Shown here piece after piece: positions 7,919-18,260 of a DNA stretch of 57,402 nt; the stretch's first letter is position 1, and every line of letters begins with the position of its first letter. The DNA lies in NCBI GenBank assembly GCA_949744905.1, contig CATKCE010000121.1:1-57402 (forward strand), written 5' to 3'. The position numbers were made by a program, and so were the translations under genes. The stretch comes from an uncultured bacterium. Its GTDB lineage: Bacteria; Bacillota; Clostridia; Christensenellales; Pumilibacteraceae. The notes below the pieces were generated by a model. The model did not search any database, was not told where the DNA came from, and was given only the letters and a program-made list of their open reading frames with translations.

Positions 7919-9949
7919 CTACTCGGCGAGCTTAAAAGACACGCGATCGCCCTGCACCTTGTAGACGATGATATCAACCTCGTCGCCCAACTTGAAGGTA
8001 TAGTCGGAACTGTCGGTACGGAACAGGTCGCAGTTGAATACGTATCCGTCGCCCGGCAGATCCTCGGTGCGTACCAATCCTTCCACTGTGTTGGGCAGTT
8101 CGACGAATATGCCCCACTCGGTAACTCCGGAGATCGTACCCGAAAACCGTTCGCCTATTTTCCCGCGCATGAACTCCGCTTTTTTAAGGTCGTCTACTTT
8201 TCGCTCCGCCGCCTCGGCAAGTTTTTCCCTGTCGGAACTGTGCTTGCTCACTTCCGCCACTTCGTCGGCATATTTTTTGAACGCTTTTTCACCGTTACGG
8301 AGATAGTCCTTTATTATACGGTGTATCATAAGGTCGGGATATCTGCGTATCGGCGACGTAAAATGGCAGTAATACGGCGCGGCAAGCCCGAAATGCCCGG
8401 TATTGACCGGCTCGTACGTAGCTTTAGACATACTGCGTAGAGCGACGCGGTTGACAACTCCGGAAACGCCGCTGTCGAGCGAGGACAAAAACCGTGCGAA
8501 ATCCGCGCTTTTCGGCTCGTCGATACTGCCGCGGAACGTCAGCCCGAGAGCGGAAACAAAGCCTATCAGCGTACGGACTTTTTCCGGCGGAGGCGCGGCA
8601 TGCGCGCGGAACACGAACGGAGCTTTTTCGCGCGCGAATTGCTCGGCAACCGTCTCGTTGCACGCAAGCATGAATTCTTCTATGATCTTGTGCGAGACGA
8701 GCTGTTCGTATTTTACAACGTCTATCGCGTGTCCCGCGTCGTCCAAAATTATTTTACACTCGGGAATATCGAATTCTATATTGCCTCGCGCCGTGCGCTT
8801 ATTGCGCAAAAGCTCGGCAAGCAGTTTCATTTCTTTAAGCATTGGGACGATATCCGCGTAACGTTTTGCAAGTTCTTCGTCGCCGTTTAATATGGCTGCG
8901 ACGTTTGAATACGTCATACGCGCGCGCGACCGTATTATCCCCTCGCGTATCTTGTGCCGTACGATATTGCCGAGGTTATCTATATACATTATCACCGACA
9001 GAGTGAGCCGGTCCTCGCCCTCGTTGAGCGAACATATTCCGTTACTTAATTTTTCCGGCAGCATCGGAAGCACGCGGTCGGGAAAATATACGCTCGTGCC
9101 GCGCGAAAACGCCTCTCTGTCCAGCTTGGTGCCCTTTCGCACGTATTCCGCAACGTCGGCAATGTGTACTCCCAGCCGCCACATCCCTTCTTTTTTGGAC
9201 AGCGTGACCGCGTCGTCGAAATCGCGCGAATCGTCTCCGTCGATAGTTATTATACACTCGTCGCGGTAGTCCTTGCGACCCTCCGCCATTTGTCCGGAAA
9301 CCGAATACGGTATCGAAACTATTTCGCGCCGCACGCCTTCGGGAAATTCTTCTTTAAGGTCGTAAGACCGTATTATGCCGAGCACGTCCACACCGTCGTC
9401 GTCGGGATATCCGAGCACCTCGGTTATCTCTCCGTCCGGACGACGCATGGGCTGATAACCTATGATTTCGGCAACGACTTTTTCGCCGTCGCGCGCGCCG
9501 CCGCTACGCTCGTTTTTTATAAAAATATCGCTGCCGAGACGCGCATTGTCGGCTACCACTATTCCGTAATTGCCCTCGCGGCGGTAAGTGCCCACCACCA
9601 CGCGGTTGGCGCGCTCGGTTATCTCCACCACGCGCGCCTCGCCGGCGCCGCGGTTTTGCCCGGTCCGTTCGGCAATAACTCTGTCGCCGCCGAGAGCGGT
9701 ATTCATATCACGCGCAGGTATGAATATGTCCTCTCCGCCGTCGTCGCGCACCAAAAATCCGAAACCTTTTCCGCTGGCGTCTATCCTGCCCTCGAAAAGT
9801 TCGGCGCTATTGCCACCGTTCGCGGCAGAACGGTTTATACGACCGTGTCCTCCTCCGCTCTTTTTCATGCGCGGCGCCGCGTTTCGTTTCCCGTTTTGCG
9901 CAGGTCTTGACGCGCGGACGCCTTTTTTACCTTTAATATTTTTACCCAT
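7919..9949 (-). CDS. rnr: ribonuclease R
   Basis: DGDDSRDFDDAVTL, FPDRVLPMLPEKLSNGICSLNEGEDRLTLS, HFTSPIRRYPDLMIHR, C-terminal S1 domain. Confidence 0.95.
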   Translation of the reverse strand: MGKNIKGKKGVRASRPAQNGKRNAAPRMKKSGGGHGRINRSAANGGNSAELFEGRIDASGKGFGFLVRDDGGEDIFIPARDMNTALGGDRVIAERTGQNRGAGEARVVEITERANRVVVGTYRREGNYGIVVADNARLGSDIFIKNERSGGARDGEKVVAEIIGYQPMRRPDGEITEVLGYPDDDGVDVLGIIRSYDLKEEFPEGVRREIVSIPYSVSGQMAEGRKDYRDECIITIDGDDSRDFDDAVTLSKKEGMWRLGVHIADVAEYVRKGTKLDREAFSRGTSVYFPDRVLPMLPEKLSNGICSLNEGEDRLTLSVIMYIDNLGNIVRHKIREGIIRSRARMTYSNVAAILNGDEELAKRYADIVPMLKEMKLLAELLRNKRTARGNIEFDIPECKIILDDAGHAIDVVKYEQLVSHKIIEEFMLACNETVAEQFAREKAPFVFRAHAAPPPEKVRTLIGFVSALGLTFRGSIDEPKSADFARFLSSLDSGVSGVVNRVALRSMSKATYEPVNTGHFGLAAPYYCHFTSPIRRYPDLMIHRIIKDYLRNGEKAFKKYADEVAEVSKHSSDREKLAEAAERKVDDLKKAEFMRGKIGERFSGTISGVTEWGIFVELPNTVEGLVRTEDLPGDGYVFNCDLFRTDSSDYTFKLGDEVDIIVYKVQGDRVSFKLAE

Positions 9950-9962
9950 ATCGACTCTCCGT

Positions 9963-9997
9963 TAAAAAAACAAAAAGAGCGGGTCTCTCGCCCGCTC
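9963..9997 (-). terminator. rho-independent terminator after secG
   Basis: GAGCGGG tctctcg CCCGCTC with T tract on minus. Confidence 0.8.
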
Positions 9998-10020
9998 CGT
10001 AAAATTTTCCGCAATTGCCG

Positions 10021-10326
10021 TTATGCACCGATGAATACCACTACCGTGATAAAGAAAAGTATCGAAATAACGAACAAACATATCGCAAGTACTATAGTAA
10101 GACGCTTCATGATCCCTTCAAGCGAACGTCCTTTGTTTTTGGAATAGAACGTATCGGAAACCTGTCCGGAAATGGCGCCCATTCCGTCGCCGCTCGAAGG
10201 CTGGAAAAGCACCACTATTATCATGGCAAGCGAAAAGACTACCATCAAGATAAGGAGCACAAGACGAATATACGGGAACGACGTAGTTACCCAATTGGGC
10301 AGAGACAACAAAATTTCGTTCTTCAT
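10021..10326 (-). CDS. secG: preprotein translocase subunit SecG
   Basis: Two TM helices, VVLFQPSSGDGMGAISGQVSDTFYSKNKGRSLEGIMKRLT. Confidence 0.9.
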   Translation of the reverse strand: MKNEILLSLPNWVTTSFPYIRLVLLILMVVFSLAMIIVVLFQPSSGDGMGAISGQVSDTFYSKNKGRSLEGIMKRLTIVLAICLFVISILFFITVVVFIGA

Positions 10327-10402
10327 TACACACCTCTGTAATCTGTTACCGAATAAGTATACCACATCCGTATTCCGTAACGCAAGCGTTTTTACGCGGT
10401 TT

Positions 10403-11503
10403 TCACAGTTCTTTTTGCGCAAGCGCAAGCGCTCTGTCTATTACGGTATCCATATTATAGTACTTGTAATCGGCAAGTCTGCCGCCGAGTATATAGCCCT
10501 GCTCTTTTGCAAGCGCGGCGTATTTTTCGGCAAGCGCGTTGTTGCGTTCGTCGTTAACGGCGTAATACGGCTCGTCGCCCTCATGCCACGCAGCGGGATA
10601 TTCGCGCGTTATGACCGTACGCGGCTGCGTGCCGAATTCGAAATGCTTATGTTCTATTATCCTTGTATACGGAACTTCGTGCGAAGTATAGTTTACGACC
10701 GCGTTGCCCTGGTAATTATCGGTATCGAGCGTCTCGGTCTCGAAACGCAGCGAACGGTATTCGAGCTTTCCGAAGCAGTAACCCAAAAGTCTGTCCACCG
10801 CTCCGGTGTATATTACTTTTTCGGCAAGCGCGTCGAGTTGGGTCTTATGTTCAACATAATCGCAACCGGTCTTTACCGTACTGCCGCAAAGCATCTTTTC
10901 GACAATCTGCGTGTAACCGTCCACAGGTATGCCCTGATAAGGGTCGTCGAAATAATTGTTGTCGTAAGTAAATCTTACGGGCAGTCTCTTAATAATAAAC
11001 GGCGGCAGCTGAGTGCAAGGTCTGCCCCACTGCTTTTCGGTATAGTCCTTGACGAGTTTGCTGTATATATCTTCTCCGACCATGCTAACCGCCTGTTCTT
11101 CGAGATTGCGAGGTTCGCCTATCGCGGCGCGCTTAACCTGCGCCGCTATTTCCGCCTTTGCTTCGGCCGGAGTCTTAATGTTCCACATGCGTGAAAACGT
11201 GTTCATGTTAAACGGCAAATTGTATACTTCTTCGCCGTAAACAGCCACGGGAGAATTCGTGTAGCGGTTAAATTCGGCGAAACGGTTGACGTATTCCCAC
11301 ACTCTTTTATCGCGGGTATGAAAAATGTGCGCACCGTAAGTGTGCACCGTTATATCGTCGATCTTTTCGGTGTATACGTTGCCGCCGATGTGGTCTCGTT
11401 TTTCGACCACAAGGCACTTTTTTCCTTTAAGCGCAGCCTCGTGCGCGAACGTCGCGCCGAAAAGCCCCGCGCCTACTATAAGATAATCGTATTCTTTTTT
11501 CAT
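10403..11503 (-). CDS. glf: UDP-galactopyranose mutase
   Basis: DYLIVGAGLFGATFAHEAALKGKKCLVVEKRDHIGGNVYTE; TYGAHIFHT; GRLADYKYYNMD. Confidence 0.95.
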   Translation of the reverse strand: MKKEYDYLIVGAGLFGATFAHEAALKGKKCLVVEKRDHIGGNVYTEKIDDITVHTYGAHIFHTRDKRVWEYVNRFAEFNRYTNSPVAVYGEEVYNLPFNMNTFSRMWNIKTPAEAKAEIAAQVKRAAIGEPRNLEEQAVSMVGEDIYSKLVKDYTEKQWGRPCTQLPPFIIKRLPVRFTYDNNYFDDPYQGIPVDGYTQIVEKMLCGSTVKTGCDYVEHKTQLDALAEKVIYTGAVDRLLGYCFGKLEYRSLRFETETLDTDNYQGNAVVNYTSHEVPYTRIIEHKHFEFGTQPRTVITREYPAAWHEGDEPYYAVNDERNNALAEKYAALAKEQGYILGGRLADYKYYNMDTVIDRALALAQKEL

Positions 11504-11522
11504 AAGCGTTTAACGTAGCCTT

Positions 11523-12548
11523 TTATCCCAGTTTGACTTTTTTACATAATATCTTATAGCCGAGGTCCATGACCGAGCGGCGCAACCACCACGGCATGTA
11601 ATTTACGAAAGTCGCGTAAGATCGGTTGCGAAGTTTTTTATACAGTTTGCGGTCGCTTCCCTTTATATGGGCCCACAGGTCGCGCAACGCGGCGCGGCGT
11701 TCAGGCTCGTCCACCGCCGCAGTAAAGTATATCGTATTCATCATTATGACCTGCAAAGCGTGCCACATATACTTCCTGAGCCCGCCGGGCAGACGTTTTA
11801 TCTCGTCCCACTTATACGAATCTACCATCATTTTCATCACGCGTATCTGCTGTGCGTAACGTTTTATAAAATTATTGCGGTTTACCGACTGATCGCTTCT
11901 TCCTATAAAATAATGATACAGATTCACGTCGAGGTAAAATATGCTTTGCATAAGAGGCAACGGCTTATACGCAAACAGATTATCGACGTAAAACGTGTGC
12001 TCCGGCAGCACAGTGCAGCTTTCAAGCAACTTGTCCCGCTTATACAAAAGCGCATGCATCAACAGCATGTGCGAACGGCGGAACCTGCCTACTTTTTTCC
12101 AATCGCAGAATTTTCTTACAGGGAATTTGCTCTCGTATGACGATACGTGTCTTGTGTTATCGAATACACGGTCGTAAACGAAGTTGGTTATATAAAGGTC
12201 GGGCAGCGAATCATCTTGCAAATGGGTCTTTATAACGGAAAGCAATTCCGTAAGAGCTTGCCCGTCGAGCCAGTCGTCCGAATCGACGACTTTGTAATAC
12301 AGACCGCCCGCGCGGGCAAGTCCGGCGTTTACGCCCGAACCGTGGCCGCCGTTTTCTTTATCGACGACGGACACGATATCGGGATAGTCGCGCGCATACT
12401 CCTCGGCGATACTAAGCGTGGAATCGGACGAACCGTCGTTCACTATTATTATTTCCACATCGTCCCCGCCGATAAGCAAACTGTTTATACACTTGCGCAT
12501 ATAATCCTGGGAGTTATAACACGGTACTGCAAAACTTATAAGCTTCAT
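11523..12548 (-). CDS. glycosyltransferase family 2
   Basis: SFAVPCYNSQDYMRKCINSLL..EIIIVNDGSSDSTL..VDSDDWLD. Confidence 0.9.
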   Translation of the reverse strand: MKLISFAVPCYNSQDYMRKCINSLLIGGDDVEIIIVNDGSSDSTLSIAEEYARDYPDIVSVVDKENGGHGSGVNAGLARAGGLYYKVVDSDDWLDGQALTELLSVIKTHLQDDSLPDLYITNFVYDRVFDNTRHVSSYESKFPVRKFCDWKKVGRFRRSHMLLMHALLYKRDKLLESCTVLPEHTFYVDNLFAYKPLPLMQSIFYLDVNLYHYFIGRSDQSVNRNNFIKRYAQQIRVMKMMVDSYKWDEIKRLPGGLRKYMWHALQVIMMNTIYFTAAVDEPERRAALRDLWAHIKGSDRKLYKKLRNRSYATFVNYMPWWLRRSVMDLGYKILCKKVKLG

Positions 12549-12624
12549 TTATCTTCCTTTTTGCGCCACGGCGCACATCTCAAGTAACAGTCAAGCGATC
12601 AAAGTGCCGATATTCTTGCACAAA

Positions 12625-13581
12625 TCATTCCTTGACCTCGTAAAACGTCTTTTCCTTTTCTTCTTTGGTGCAGATAGCCTGCACTGCTTCGGCGTAATTG
12701 CGTTCAGCCGTATCCGCCGCTTCTTTTTCCTTTTCGGTCCCTTTTGCTTTTTCCGCTGTATCCAAAGACGCGAAATAGCGTATCGCCTTTGCGCTCGCCT
12801 GGCTTTTCGCCTGCGCGTATTCTTTTTCCGCCGCCGTAAGGGCCGCTCTCTTTTCCGCGGTCTCGGCTTTTAAGGACGCTGCGGCTATCTTATCTTCGGG
12901 AGCTTTCGCCGCAGTCAGTTTTTCGCACTTTTTACGGGCACGTTTAGCGACCGCCGCGTTATCGGGGAAAATTATCATAAAGATAAAGAAGAATATCACC
13001 ATTGACACGCCGCCGGTTATAACGGTTTTAACAAGTCCCGTTACGGCGTTGGGCCAGCCCCAGTATACAAGAAAACAGTTTACTATTCCCCAAAGCGCCA
13101 GCGTGAATATCGATACCAACACCCAGCCGATAAAGTACCACATTATCTGCCACCACACGTTTCCGTGCGAGCGGTAAGTGATATTTCTCTGCAAAGGAAA
13201 GTTGATGCACTGCGCGGTAAATACCGCTATCTCGAAAGCGATAAAATATCCGAGTCCGTTGTTATCGCCGAAAATGATGTACTTTTCGCCGCCCGCGGCT
13301 CCGACCGCCCATCCCGGCCAGCCCCACGCGCCGTCGTTTAACGCATTGAACGCATACGGCAGAAACGTCATTACTATGTATTGCCACACCGTCACGCCCA
13401 TAGAGAACACAACAAAAAAGAACAACTTATACAAAAGCGACGAGCCTTTGGGGTGTTTGTCGCAAAAACCGTACCACAATCCCAGCCACCAACGCGCTAT
13501 CTTTTGAAAAAAGCGCACGAATCCGTTTTGCGACAACGGCTTGATCTGGTTGCGTATATCGTCTACAGTATACTCCTGCAT
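12625..13581 (-). CDS. GtrA-like multi-TM protein with Ala/Glu/Lys-rich coiled-coil tail
   Basis: TM segments with INFPLQRNITYRSHGNV (GtrA-like), then about 100 aa charged helical tail. Confidence 0.65.
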   Translation of the reverse strand: MQEYTVDDIRNQIKPLSQNGFVRFFQKIARWWLGLWYGFCDKHPKGSSLLYKLFFFVVFSMGVTVWQYIVMTFLPYAFNALNDGAWGWPGWAVGAAGGEKYIIFGDNNGLGYFIAFEIAVFTAQCINFPLQRNITYRSHGNVWWQIMWYFIGWVLVSIFTLALWGIVNCFLVYWGWPNAVTGLVKTVITGGVSMVIFFFIFMIIFPDNAAVAKRARKKCEKLTAAKAPEDKIAAASLKAETAEKRAALTAAEKEYAQAKSQASAKAIRYFASLDTAEKAKGTEKEKEAADTAERNYAEAVQAICTKEEKEKTFYEVKE

Positions 13582-13582
13582 A

Positions 13583-16090
13583 TTATTTTCCCTCCTTTAC
13601 TGTTTTGACCTTTTTATCTTTTTTAAGAAATTTGTGCAAACCCTTGAAAAAATGTCCGTTGAACATAGCAAGCATGCCTTCCATCTGTCTGCGCGACATA
13701 CCTCCGAACTTGGCGATACCGCGCACCGGCTGATGCAATACGCCCATTACCAAAGTATTGGCTTTGCTTCTCATTCCGAACGCGTTTAACAGCCTTATCG
13801 CAAAACGTATCGCGCCCGAAAACGCGCGACCGACCCAACGGCGCGAATATCTGAGGTCGGATACGGTGCAGTTTTCGTCTATGACCATGCGCTTTTTCTT
13901 ATAGAACTTATATTCCGGCGAGGGTATCTCTCTGCCTATAAGCTCGGCAAACGTCTCGTCGCGCACGTTATTTACTTTGCAAGCGTAATATTCTCCGAGT
14001 TTGCGGCGGTTGTACGGCACAACGTCGGTGGTCCCTTCGCGAACTACGGCGGCGGTAAGCGGCAAGTCGCGCGAGGACGCGCCCACAGCCACTATGTACT
14101 CGCCGCCTTCGATCTCCCATTTATCGGTCTTAACGTTGAAATAACGGAAAGTCTTGTCGTCAAAAGGAATTTCGACGCGAACGCTTTCGCCCGCTTTTAC
14201 AAAAACTTTCTTAAACCCTTTAAGTTCGTGCACGGGACGGAATATTTCGCTTTGAGGCTTGCCGACGTACAATTGCGATACTTCCGCGCCGTCGCGGCTA
14301 CCGGTGTTAGTCACAGTAAAACGCACTCCTCCGTCGTACGTCTCTATATCCGAATACTCGAACGTCGTATAACTAAGCCCGTATCCGAAGGGATACGCAA
14401 CTTTTACGTCTGCGGTATCGAAATAACGGTATCCTATATATGGTCCTTCGCGGTATTCCACGGTGAGCTTTTTGCCGGGGAAATACGACGACGACGGACA
14501 GTCGCCGTAACGCATGGGAAAAGTTTCGGCAAGTTTGCCCGACGGATTGACTTTACCGACAAGCACGTTGCGCACAGCGTCCGCGCAAGCCTGACCGGAA
14601 AGACACGCGTACACAAGCGCGTCGGCGTCGAGAGCCCACTCAAGCTCGACGGCGCTACCGCAGGACAAGACTACGACTATCTTTTTGCCGGTGGCTTTAA
14701 GCGCCTTATAAAGTCTTATTTGATTGTCGGGTATCCTTATGTGCTCGCGGTCGAGCCCCTCCGCTTCGCTGACTTCGTCAAGGCCCAAAAACAACAGCAC
14801 AACGTCCGACGCTCCGGCGAGCTTTACGGCTTTTTTCAAAAGACCGCTTTTTTTCTTTCCGTAACGGTCGAAACCTTTCGCATATCCCGTAACGTTCAAC
14901 TTGTATTCCGCAAGGTCTTCGACGTACGACTCGACTACCGGGATTTCGACGTCGATCGCAGTGCCTATCCCCTGCTTGTAAGGCTTGTTTTTAGGCTGCG
15001 GTTTGTGCAAAAGCTCGGTGAAACGATTGAGAACGGTGGGATTGACTATCGACGATCCCGCGCCCTGATAACGGGGGTTTTCGGCAAAGTCGCCCACTAT
15101 TGCGACTTTTACCGAATCGTTTAACGGCAAAACGCCGTCGTTACGCAAAAGCACTATACTGTCTTCCGCGCACTTTTGCGCCAGCGCATGGTGCGCCTGC
15201 ACATCGAATTCCTTCCCTTTTTCGCCGGCGGTGGTACTTTCTATCAAGTCAAGGATACGCCCAACGCATTCGTCCACGTATTTTATGTCGAGAGCTCCGT
15301 CTTCAATTGCCTTAACAACGTCGTCTATGCCGTATTTGCATGCCGGCATTTCTATATCGCTGCCCGCCTTAACCGCCGCTACGCGGTCGTTACTGCCCGC
15401 CCAATCGGAAACTATAACGCCGTCAAACCCCCATTCGTCCCTGAGTATGTCGCGGAGCAAATGTTCGTTCTCGTTGGCGTAAGTTCCGTTTACGCGGTTG
15501 TAAGAAGTCATTATAGATTTTGTGCCGCCCTCTTTGACTGCTATTTCGAAAGCGGTAAGATATATCTCGCGCATGGTGCGCTCGTCCACTACCGAATCGG
15601 TAGCCATACGGCGCTCTTCCTGGTTGTTGCAGGCATAGTGCTTTACGCATGCCGAAGTTCCGTTGCTTTGGATACCTCGTATATACGCCGCCGACATTTT
15701 GCCGGCAAGATACGGGTCCTCGGAAAAATATTCGAAGTTGCGTCCGCAACGCGGATTACGCTTCATGCACGTCCCGGGTCCCAAAAGCATGTTTACTTTA
15801 AGCGACGCGGCTTCTTCTCCGAGAGCCTCGCCCATTTGTTCGCCGAGTTCTTCGTTCCAACTGTTTGCCATAGTGGCGGCAGTGGGAAAGCAGGTGGCGG
15901 GGATACTGGCGTTAAGCCCGAGGTGGTCGGCCGCGGCGGCTTGTTTACGAAGTCCGTGCGGTCCGTCCGATAAAAACATCGACGGCACCTCGAGTTCGGG
16001 AAAATCTTTGGTCTGCCAAAAATCTTTGCCCGTCAATAGTTCGGCTTTTTGGCGCACCGTCAACTCTCTCAAAATTTTCTCCTTATCCAT
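13583..16090 (-). CDS. glycoside hydrolase family 3 (beta-glucosidase-like), cytoplasmic
   Basis: GRNFEYFSEDPYLAGKM, KHYACNNQE, GFDGVIVSDWAGS; canonical GH3_N - GH3_C - Fn3-like order. Confidence 0.93.
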   Translation of the reverse strand: MDKEKILRELTVRQKAELLTGKDFWQTKDFPELEVPSMFLSDGPHGLRKQAAAADHLGLNASIPATCFPTAATMANSWNEELGEQMGEALGEEAASLKVNMLLGPGTCMKRNPRCGRNFEYFSEDPYLAGKMSAAYIRGIQSNGTSACVKHYACNNQEERRMATDSVVDERTMREIYLTAFEIAVKEGGTKSIMTSYNRVNGTYANENEHLLRDILRDEWGFDGVIVSDWAGSNDRVAAVKAGSDIEMPACKYGIDDVVKAIEDGALDIKYVDECVGRILDLIESTTAGEKGKEFDVQAHHALAQKCAEDSIVLLRNDGVLPLNDSVKVAIVGDFAENPRYQGAGSSIVNPTVLNRFTELLHKPQPKNKPYKQGIGTAIDVEIPVVESYVEDLAEYKLNVTGYAKGFDRYGKKKSGLLKKAVKLAGASDVVLLFLGLDEVSEAEGLDREHIRIPDNQIRLYKALKATGKKIVVVLSCGSAVELEWALDADALVYACLSGQACADAVRNVLVGKVNPSGKLAETFPMRYGDCPSSSYFPGKKLTVEYREGPYIGYRYFDTADVKVAYPFGYGLSYTTFEYSDIETYDGGVRFTVTNTGSRDGAEVSQLYVGKPQSEIFRPVHELKGFKKVFVKAGESVRVEIPFDDKTFRYFNVKTDKWEIEGGEYIVAVGASSRDLPLTAAVVREGTTDVVPYNRRKLGEYYACKVNNVRDETFAELIGREIPSPEYKFYKKKRMVIDENCTVSDLRYSRRWVGRAFSGAIRFAIRLLNAFGMRSKANTLVMGVLHQPVRGIAKFGGMSRRQMEGMLAMFNGHFFKGLHKFLKKDKKVKTVKEGK

Positions 16091-16161
16091 ATTCTACCCC
16101 TTTATAAACGTATGCGTACGAGTGAATAAATAAACCGTACCGCAGCCTCTTATTTTACAAG

Positions 16162-16190
16162 ATTATAGCATACAAATTCGGAAATTTCAA
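16162..16190 (-). promoter_or_regulatory. sigma-A promoter for the GH3 gene
   Basis: Minus TTGAAA-N17-TATAAT with extended -10 TGc. Confidence 0.75.
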
Positions 16191-16199
16191 CCCATTAAA

Positions 16200-16226
16200 C
16201 GTAAAATGTCATTTTTTTTGCACAAA
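16200..16226 (-). promoter_or_regulatory. candidate regulator site: 21-bp-phased direct repeat
   Basis: Minus TTTGTG-N15-TTTACG, 9 bp upstream of the -35; 23/28 identical with 34738-34764 over an ungapped alignment. Confidence 0.5.
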
Positions 16227-16277
16227 GTGCGGACGGGCGCGCGCCCCGAAAAGCGCCGCGCCGATATTAACGGACAA

Positions 16278-16796
16278 TCAAAAATTCTGCATGCTTTTTC
16301 CCGTAAATCTTGCTACGGTTTCCATAAGAACGGTTTCCGATCTGTCGGGTTGTTCGTCGCAAAATACGGCGAGCGCCCCGAAAACGCCTGTATCGCCGTA
16401 CACCGGATAAAACGCGACGTATTCGTTGCGGGACTGTATACCTATCTCGTTGCAACGCTTAACGCAGCTTTTTTGTCCGTTTACCGCTTCCGCCGCAGCC
16501 TGAGGGAGTTCTTCGCCTTCAAGCGCTCCGTTGCCGCCCGAAACTTCCAACCAGGTATCCTGCGAGCACACCGCGAGCGATTTATCCGTATACGACGCAA
16601 GCGACGCCAACGCAAGCGCGCCCACCGTTTTCAGTTGGGCGGAAAGATCGACTTTGCGTATGACTATTTCTCCGCCCTCTTTCGCACGTATTTCCAGCGG
16701 ATCGCCCACTTCGATACGATTGAGCTTACGAAATTCCCGAGGGATAACAACTCTGCCCAGCGCGTCGAGTCTGCGGATTATTCCCGTTTCTTCCAT
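16278..16796 (-). CDS. AbrB-fold regulator, SpoVT-like, with GAF-like C-terminal domain
   Basis: MEETGIIRRLDALGRVVIPREFRKLNRIEVGDPLEIRAKEGGEIVIRKV. Confidence 0.85.
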   Translation of the reverse strand: MEETGIIRRLDALGRVVIPREFRKLNRIEVGDPLEIRAKEGGEIVIRKVDLSAQLKTVGALALASLASYTDKSLAVCSQDTWLEVSGGNGALEGEELPQAAAEAVNGQKSCVKRCNEIGIQSRNEYVAFYPVYGDTGVFGALAVFCDEQPDRSETVLMETVARFTGKSMQNF

Positions 16797-16890
16797 TGTT
16801 TTTTATCTCCTTTTATATATATTGGCTTAAATTAGCATACCGATACCGCACATAAAATATGTAAAAGCCGTAAAGATCCGAGGGTTTTAA

Positions 16891-16919
16891 TTGACTATCC
16901 GATAAGTTTGCTGTATAAT
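16891..16919 (+). promoter_or_regulatory. sigma-A promoter for the 16926 gene
   Basis: TTGACT-N17-TATAAT; six bases before the ATG. Confidence 0.75.
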
Positions 16920-16925
16920 TCCGAT

Positions 16926-17297
16926 ATGAGGGTTCCCGCAAAGCTGTCGCTCACAACGCTCCAAAACGGACGCGCGCAACTCGATACCGACGGTTACGCG
17001 GCAGTTTCCGATAGTGAAACCGTCGTCGGATTCCGCGGCGAAGGTTATGAAATGACGTTTACCGCGACATGCGGCGGGCTTACGGTGCAACGCCGCGGCG
17101 AACACGCTTACACTGCCGATATGCGTCCCGGCAAAGTTACAAAACTGTACGGAGACGAAATACATGCGGACATCCGAACCGAGAAACTGCTCGTAAAGGT
17201 AAAAGAAGGCCGCATATATATCGCCGCAAAATACTTTATCGGCGATACGCGGGATTTGCCCACGGAGATAATCGTAAAAGCATACTTAGAAACGTAA
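16926..17297 (+). CDS. hypothetical protein (possible DUF1934/YwiB-like beta-barrel)
   Basis: MRVPAKLSLTTLQNGRAQLDTDGYAAVSDSETVVGF..; start corrected because the longer ORF start lies inside the promoter. Family assignment is weak. Confidence 0.6.
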   Translation: MRVPAKLSLTTLQNGRAQLDTDGYAAVSDSETVVGFRGEGYEMTFTATCGGLTVQRRGEHAYTADMRPGKVTKLYGDEIHADIRTEKLLVKVKEGRIYIAAKYFIGDTRDLPTEIIVKAYLET

Positions 17298-17337
17298 GTT
17301 AAAATCGACCAAATCCAGTATATATCCGGAGGAGAAT

Positions 17338-17994
17338 ATGAAGATTCAGTGGCTGGGACATTCCGCATTCAGACTGACGGAGAGCACCGGCGCAAGCGTT
17401 ATAACCGACCCGTTCGACCCGTCGGCGGTAGGCTACGGCATGGCGTATCTGCCGTGCGATGCGATAACCAGCAGTCACGGACATAACGACCACAACAATT
17501 TCCGCGGCGTAAAAGGCAACCCCGTCATAATAAACCAGACCGGCACTTTCGACGTCAACGGAATAAAGATACACAGTATCCTTACCAATCACGACCCCGA
17601 AGACGGCGCTCTGCGCGGCAAAAACATAATATACCAGTTCCGACTCGACGGAGTCACCGTATGCCACATGGGCGACATAGGCGAAACATGCACGCCGGAA
17701 CTTATAGAACAGTTGATACCGGTAAACATACTGCTTTTGCCCGTGGGAGGAAACTACACAATAGACGCCGAACAGGCAAAAGAATACGTCGACCATATCA
17801 TGCCCGACGTTGTTATACCCATGCACTTCAAGACCAGGCACACCGACTACGACATAGACAAAGCGGATAACTTTTTGCGGCTTTTCGACAACGAAACGAT
17901 AGCCGAAGCCGAAAGCGACACCCTCGAATTCGACCGTTACGACTTCGACGGCGACAGTACAAAAATAATCGTACCCAAACGCTTCAAGGGGTAA
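17338..17994 (+). CDS. MBL-fold metal-dependent hydrolase (UPF0173-like)
   Basis: MKIQWLGHSAFRLTESTGASVITDPFDP..SSHGHNDHN..LLPVGGNYTIDAEQA..MHFKT. Confidence 0.9.
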   Translation: MKIQWLGHSAFRLTESTGASVITDPFDPSAVGYGMAYLPCDAITSSHGHNDHNNFRGVKGNPVIINQTGTFDVNGIKIHSILTNHDPEDGALRGKNIIYQFRLDGVTVCHMGDIGETCTPELIEQLIPVNILLLPVGGNYTIDAEQAKEYVDHIMPDVVIPMHFKTRHTDYDIDKADNFLRLFDNETIAEAESDTLEFDRYDFDGDSTKIIVPKRFKG

Positions 17995-18000
17995 AACCGC

Positions 18001-18210
18001 ATGAGCAGTGCGCAAAAAATCGGGAACAATTTGAAACAAGCGCGTAAAGATAAAGGCATGACGCAAAAAGAAGTAGCCGCACTGTTACACATGACGCAAC
18101 AACAGTACAGTAGATTCGAACGCGGGATATTCGAGTTGAACTACGACCAGATACTGTTTCTTTGCGAGTTGTACGATATCGACGCAAACGAACTTTTCAA
18201 TATAAAATAG
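18001..18210 (+). CDS. XRE-family HTH regulator (minimal, 69 aa)
   Basis: IGNNLKQARKDKGMTQKEVAALLHMTQQQYSRFERG. Confidence 0.9.
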   Translation: MSSAQKIGNNLKQARKDKGMTQKEVAALLHMTQQQYSRFERGIFELNYDQILFLCELYDIDANELFNIK

Positions 18211-18245
18211 AAAAACGCGGCCGGAGTAAGGTCGCGTTCTTTTAT
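18211..18245 (+). terminator. rho-independent terminator
   Basis: AACGCGGCC ggagta AGGTCGCGTT followed by CTTTTATTTT. Confidence 0.7.
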
Positions 18246-18260
18246 TTTGTTTCTTATTTT

